Shown here one piece after another: positions 11,361 to 13,957 of a stretch of DNA of 13,957 nt. This DNA comes from CAYYSY01 sp964474355 (GTDB lineage Bacteria > Myxococcota_A > UBA9160 > UBA4427). Made by a program: the position numbers and the translations under genes. Within the stretch, counting starts at the first letter, position 1. The number at the start of each line of letters is the position of its first letter. Location: contig CAYYSY010000442.1 of assembly GCA_964474355.1 (NCBI GenBank), positions 1-13,957 on the forward strand. Reading direction: 5' to 3'. Below the pieces are notes generated by a model. That model was given only the letters and a program-made list of their open reading frames with translations. It searched no databases and had not been told where the DNA came from.

Positions 11361-13826
11361 TCAGGGGGTTGCCTCCGGGCTCCCGGGTGGCCGGAGGTCC
11401 GGGTCGCTCGCCGGAGCCGCGGAGCCGAGCGTGAGCAGAAGCGTCTCGGCCGCCTCGAGCTCGATCGCCACGACGTCGCCCGCATCCACGCGCTCGCGCA
11501 GGGTCACCCGCGCGCCCGAGCGGGGATCCCATCGGATCAGCGGGCCACCTGCGCGCATGAAGCGAAGCTTCGCCTCGTGCTTCGACCATGATTCGTTGAA
11601 GACGAGCAGCGTGTCGCCTGCGGCGCTTCGCCGCCGGTCGAGCGAGACCGGGAGCCGATCGCCTTCGACGGGCTCGACTAGATCGCCGCTGACGAGCCGT
11701 TCGAGGTGCTTCTCGAGCGTTCCCGTCGCGACATTCGTGGCGCGCTTCGCGAGCCGCTTGCCGGCGGCACGGACCCTCGTGTCTCGCGCCGCGGCCTCGT
11801 GGAAGCCGGGCGCTCGTTCGGGCAGGGCGCCGAGCGCCAGCACGGGGATGCCCTTCTCGGCGATCTCGGCGAGGCGCTCGACGAGACCCGGCTCGGCCAC
11901 CTCGAGCGGGTCGAGGATCAGCGCGCGATAGCGCGCGGCGCCGATCGACACCGTCCCGCCTTCGACGCGCGCGCCGGCGAGCATGCGACGGCTGACCCGA
12001 TCGTGCACCAGGCCGCGCGCGCGCAGTGCGCCGGTCTCCGGCGACTCGCCCGCATGCGGATCGATGCGGCCAAGCTGGAGGCTGGGCGCGTCTGGATAGA
12101 CGGGCTCGGCGCGCAGCCACGCCACGTCCGCGCCAGGAGTCCCATGACTCATCGCCACAGAGAGCCTCGAGAGGAACGCATTGAACTCGGGTAACGCGGC
12201 GAGCCGTTCGCGATCGACGTCGAGCGACATGGGCAATGGCCCGGCGAGGATACGGCCGAAGCCGCCGGGAAACGGAAACCACCGCACGCCGTCCTGGCGA
12301 TCGTAGGGGTAGGGCACGCCGTGGAAGACCAGTCGGTTGATGCCCGCCGAGTAGGCGCGACCGGCCAGCAGCCGCATCTCGTCGGGTGACAGGCCGGTGC
12401 CGAAGAGGCGCAGGGTGATGAACGCCTCCGACGACGCCCAGGTGCGGCCTGCCACGTGAGCCGCCGAGGCCGCGAGCTTCAGGAAGTCGTAGGCGCCACC
12501 GCCGAACAGCCCCTCGCTCTCCGGCACTTCGGCCAGGGCGTAGCCGTCGAGATAGTCGCCATATCCGCCGTGCGCCTGCAGCCGCAGGCCCATGCCGTGT
12601 CGGCGCGCCCAACGCGCGATGTGCTCGACGAACGCCTCCTCGAAGAGCTCGGCCCGCACCCGCTCGTAGTCCTCGCGGATCCGCTCGGCCCGCCCTGGCT
12701 CGGCGGCGAGGTAGCGCGGGCCGCCGAGACGCCCGAAGAGATCCATGACCTCGGCGTACTTCGACTCGCCGCCCTCGCGAAACAGGAGCGGCAGGTGCGG
12801 CGTTGCGTCGTAGCCCGCGCGTCTCTCGAACTCGGCGAGGAACCCATCGGTGTAGGGCAGCTCGCCCATCAGCTCGAGGCTGTCGACGAAGACGTCGCGG
12901 ACGCGCCCGGGTCCGACGTCCGCCAGCAACGGCTCGGCGTAGCCATCGATCAGCGCATCGGCGCCTCGCCGGGAGAGATGGTCGATGACGCGGGCATCGG
13001 CCTCGGCGCCCGGGAACGCGCCGCCCATCACGAAGTGCTCGGTCGAGCTCGTATGGAACGCGAAGACGCGCCAGTCGCCCGGCGGTGGCGTCCAACGGAG
13101 CCGCTCGCCTTCGACAGCATGGCCGACGTCACGCACGTCGAGCAGGGTCGGGACACCATCGCGGGCCGGGCCGACGCGCGCGGCGAGCACGGCGACCAGC
13201 CGCGTCTCTTCGTCGGGCGGGCCGAGGACGTCGAGCACCCACTCGACCGCGCCTCGATAGCTCTGGTCGGGCGCAGGCGGCAGCTTGACGTCGACCCTGC
13301 CCGGCCCCGACACGTCGACGCTGGCCATCAGCAGCTGACGCTCGGCGTTCGCCTTCGCTGTCGGGAGTCCGCCCGGCCAGCCGCTCCCCAGCGTCAGGTC
13401 GAAGGCCAGACCGTGGCGCGCGGCTGCGGCCGCCGCCTTCGCGACGGCCTCGAGATAGGCCGGCTCGCCGACGCTGCGCAGCTTCGGGTCGGCGGCGAGC
13501 TCGTCCTCGCCGATGCCCAGCAGCAGCGGCTGCAGCTCGACTGCGCCGAAGCCGGCCGCTGCGATCTCTGCGAGCTGCCCACTTGCGACGTCGGCCTTCA
13601 CGCTGCCACCCGGCCACCACCAGCGCGCGACCGGCCGCGCATCGCGCGGCGGCGCCTGCCACTCGGCGAGCGGGATCACGCTGTCAGCCTGGTTCGAGGC
13701 GAGCTCGGTCGCGCCCGCCTCGTCGGGCAGGGCGAGCTGCAGAAGGGCGGCCGACAGAGTCAGCCACGAAACGAGTCGGACGAGGGGCTGAGCGGGGTGC
13801 TTCGTCTTCACGCGAAATACTCGCAT
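11361..13826 (-). CDS. Secreted GH106-like glycoside hydrolase (alpha-L-rhamnosidase type)
   Basis: An 821-residue exported enzyme. A signal peptide (about 1-40, basic n-region then LVSWLTLSAALLQLAL) leads into a catalytic domain resembling family GH106, which removes alpha-L-rhamnose from pectic and other glycans. Supporting motifs are RPVARWWWPGG (64-74), AGFGAVELQP (91-100), FDLTLGSGWPGG (142-153), VFVDSLELMGELPYT (312-326) with acidic residues at the barrel strand end, RRAGYD (335-340), QAHGGYGDYLD (417-427) and SSEAFI (465-470). From about residue 600 a Rossmann-like segment (LILDPLEVAEPG then GIPVLALG) resembles the glutamine-amidotransferase-like domain of such enzymes, followed by a beta-rich end. 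It is shorter than the roughly 1,100-residue Bacteroides members and has no obvious extra carbohydrate-binding module. ATG 13826 directly follows the TGA of the upstream gene and has no Shine-Dalgarno sequence of its own. Family membership is likely; rhamnose specificity is inferred. Confidence 0.84.
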   Translation of the reverse strand: MRVFRVKTKHPAQPLVRLVSWLTLSAALLQLALPDEAGATELASNQADSVIPLAEWQAPPRDARPVARWWWPGGSVKADVASGQLAEIAAAGFGAVELQPLLLGIGEDELAADPKLRSVGEPAYLEAVAKAAAAAARHGLAFDLTLGSGWPGGLPTAKANAERQLLMASVDVSGPGRVDVKLPPAPDQSYRGAVEWVLDVLGPPDEETRLVAVLAARVGPARDGVPTLLDVRDVGHAVEGERLRWTPPPGDWRVFAFHTSSTEHFVMGGAFPGAEADARVIDHLSRRGADALIDGYAEPLLADVGPGRVRDVFVDSLELMGELPYTDGFLAEFERRAGYDATPHLPLLFREGGESKYAEVMDLFGRLGGPRYLAAEPGRAERIREDYERVRAELFEEAFVEHIARWARRHGMGLRLQAHGGYGDYLDGYALAEVPESEGLFGGGAYDFLKLAASAAHVAGRTWASSEAFITLRLFGTGLSPDEMRLLAGRAYSAGINRLVFHGVPYPYDRQDGVRWFPFPGGFGRILAGPLPMSLDVDRERLAALPEFNAFLSRLSVAMSHGTPGADVAWLRAEPVYPDAPSLQLGRIDPHAGESPETGALRARGLVHDRVSRRMLAGARVEGGTVSIGAARYRALILDPLEVAEPGLVERLAEIAEKGIPVLALGALPERAPGFHEAAARDTRVRAAGKRLAKRATNVATGTLEKHLERLVSGDLVEPVEGDRLPVSLDRRRSAAGDTLLVFNESWSKHEAKLRFMRAGGPLIRWDPRSGARVTLRERVDAGDVVAIELEAAETLLLTLGSAAPASDPDLRPPGSPEATP

Positions 13827-13957
13827 TCAGTCTGCGAGCCAGTCTTCGAGCGCAGCGCCTGCGTGGGCGCGCAGCCTCGCGTGGCCCTCGAAGCGCTCGG
13901 TCGCTTGCTCGATCGCGCGCTTCGTCGACGGCAGCGCGAGGGCGCGGAAGAACCGGG
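13827..13957 (-). CDS. C-terminal fragment of an unidentified gene (42 codons, cut by window edge)
   Basis: From the right edge a minus-strand frame runs 42 codons to a TGA at 13829-13827. Almost every codon ends in G or C, as in the neighbouring genes, so it is probably a true gene end. The visible part begins RFFRALALPSTKRAIEQATE and ends ALEDWLAD; it is helical and charged. The pattern would suit the last helices of a transferase, for example a sulfotransferase-like protein, but it is too short to assign. Its stop directly abuts the hydrolase ATG (TGAATG), implying a shared transcript. Confidence 0.62.
   Translation of the reverse strand, partial: RFFRALALPSTKRAIEQATERFEGHARLRAHAGAALEDWLAD

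Noticed and set aside
9788..11434. Plus-strand open frame of about 548 codons opposite the Rieske gene
   Set aside because: It is antisense to a gene with complete Rieske and iron-ligand motifs, and it shows no family resemblance, signal peptide or ribosome-binding site.
11269..13095. Minus-strand open frame of about 608 codons in another frame of the GH106-like gene
   Set aside because: It is extremely Arg/Ala/Gly-rich with no motif; the hydrolase frame explains the region.
1..13957. tRNA, rRNA, CRISPR, insertion sequence, integrase or toxin-antitoxin signals
   Set aside because: By reading, I found no clover-leaf or rRNA-like segment, no spaced direct-repeat array, no transposase or integrase motif and no terminal inverted repeats. 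The small repeats seen are local and listed separately.

Overview
The window is GC-rich, coding-dense bacterial DNA in which third codon positions are almost all G or C. I see no insertion sequence, phage gene, tRNA, rRNA or CRISPR array. A PEP-CTERM-like surface protein, several signal peptides and a YfhO-type membrane enzyme suggest a Gram-negative-like bacterium. The mix of Rieske oxygenase, BKACE, SDR and calcium-type PI-PLC fits uncultivated high-GC lineages such as Myxococcota or Binatota, but this is inference and no taxonomic marker is present. It reads as an ordinary chromosomal or metagenome-assembled region rather than an island.

Layout. From about 4.4 kb down to the left edge there is a minus-strand series: a secreted PI-PLC-like phosphodiesterase with a large insertion, a CysK/CysM-type PLP enzyme, a PEP-CTERM-like exported protein, and a polytopic membrane protein cut by the edge. 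The last two overlap through a GTGA junction. Divergent from the phospholipase is a BKACE-type (DUF849) beta-keto acid cleavage enzyme. The 226-bp gap between them holds a perfect 9-bp inverted repeat and a plausible sigma70-type promoter. Convergent with BKACE is a large YfhO-family membrane protein, preceded on the same strand by a short-chain dehydrogenase. Divergent from the SDR is a small secreted protein with a lysine tail. It converges on a membrane-anchored protein with two PepSY-like repeats. Further right, still on the minus strand, are a Rieske non-haem iron oxygenase alpha subunit, a GH106-like (alpha-L-rhamnosidase-type) secreted glycoside hydrolase, and the last 42 codons of an unidentified gene whose stop codon directly abuts the hydrolase start.

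How the genes fit together. No complete pathway is present. SDR, BKACE and the Rieske oxygenase suggest catabolism of aromatic, terpenoid or keto-acid substrates, although their partners (oxygenase reductase and ferredoxin) are absent. The phospholipase, the GH106-like enzyme, the PEP-CTERM-like protein and YfhO point to envelope and extracellular work on lipids and glycans. I do not see a convincing new multi-gene system. The leads most worth checking are the PEP-CTERM-like/membrane-protein pair, the phospholipase with an inserted acidic linker and coiled coil, the inverted repeat in the phospholipase/BKACE gap, and a hairpin abutting the Shine-Dalgarno sequence of the PepSY-like gene.
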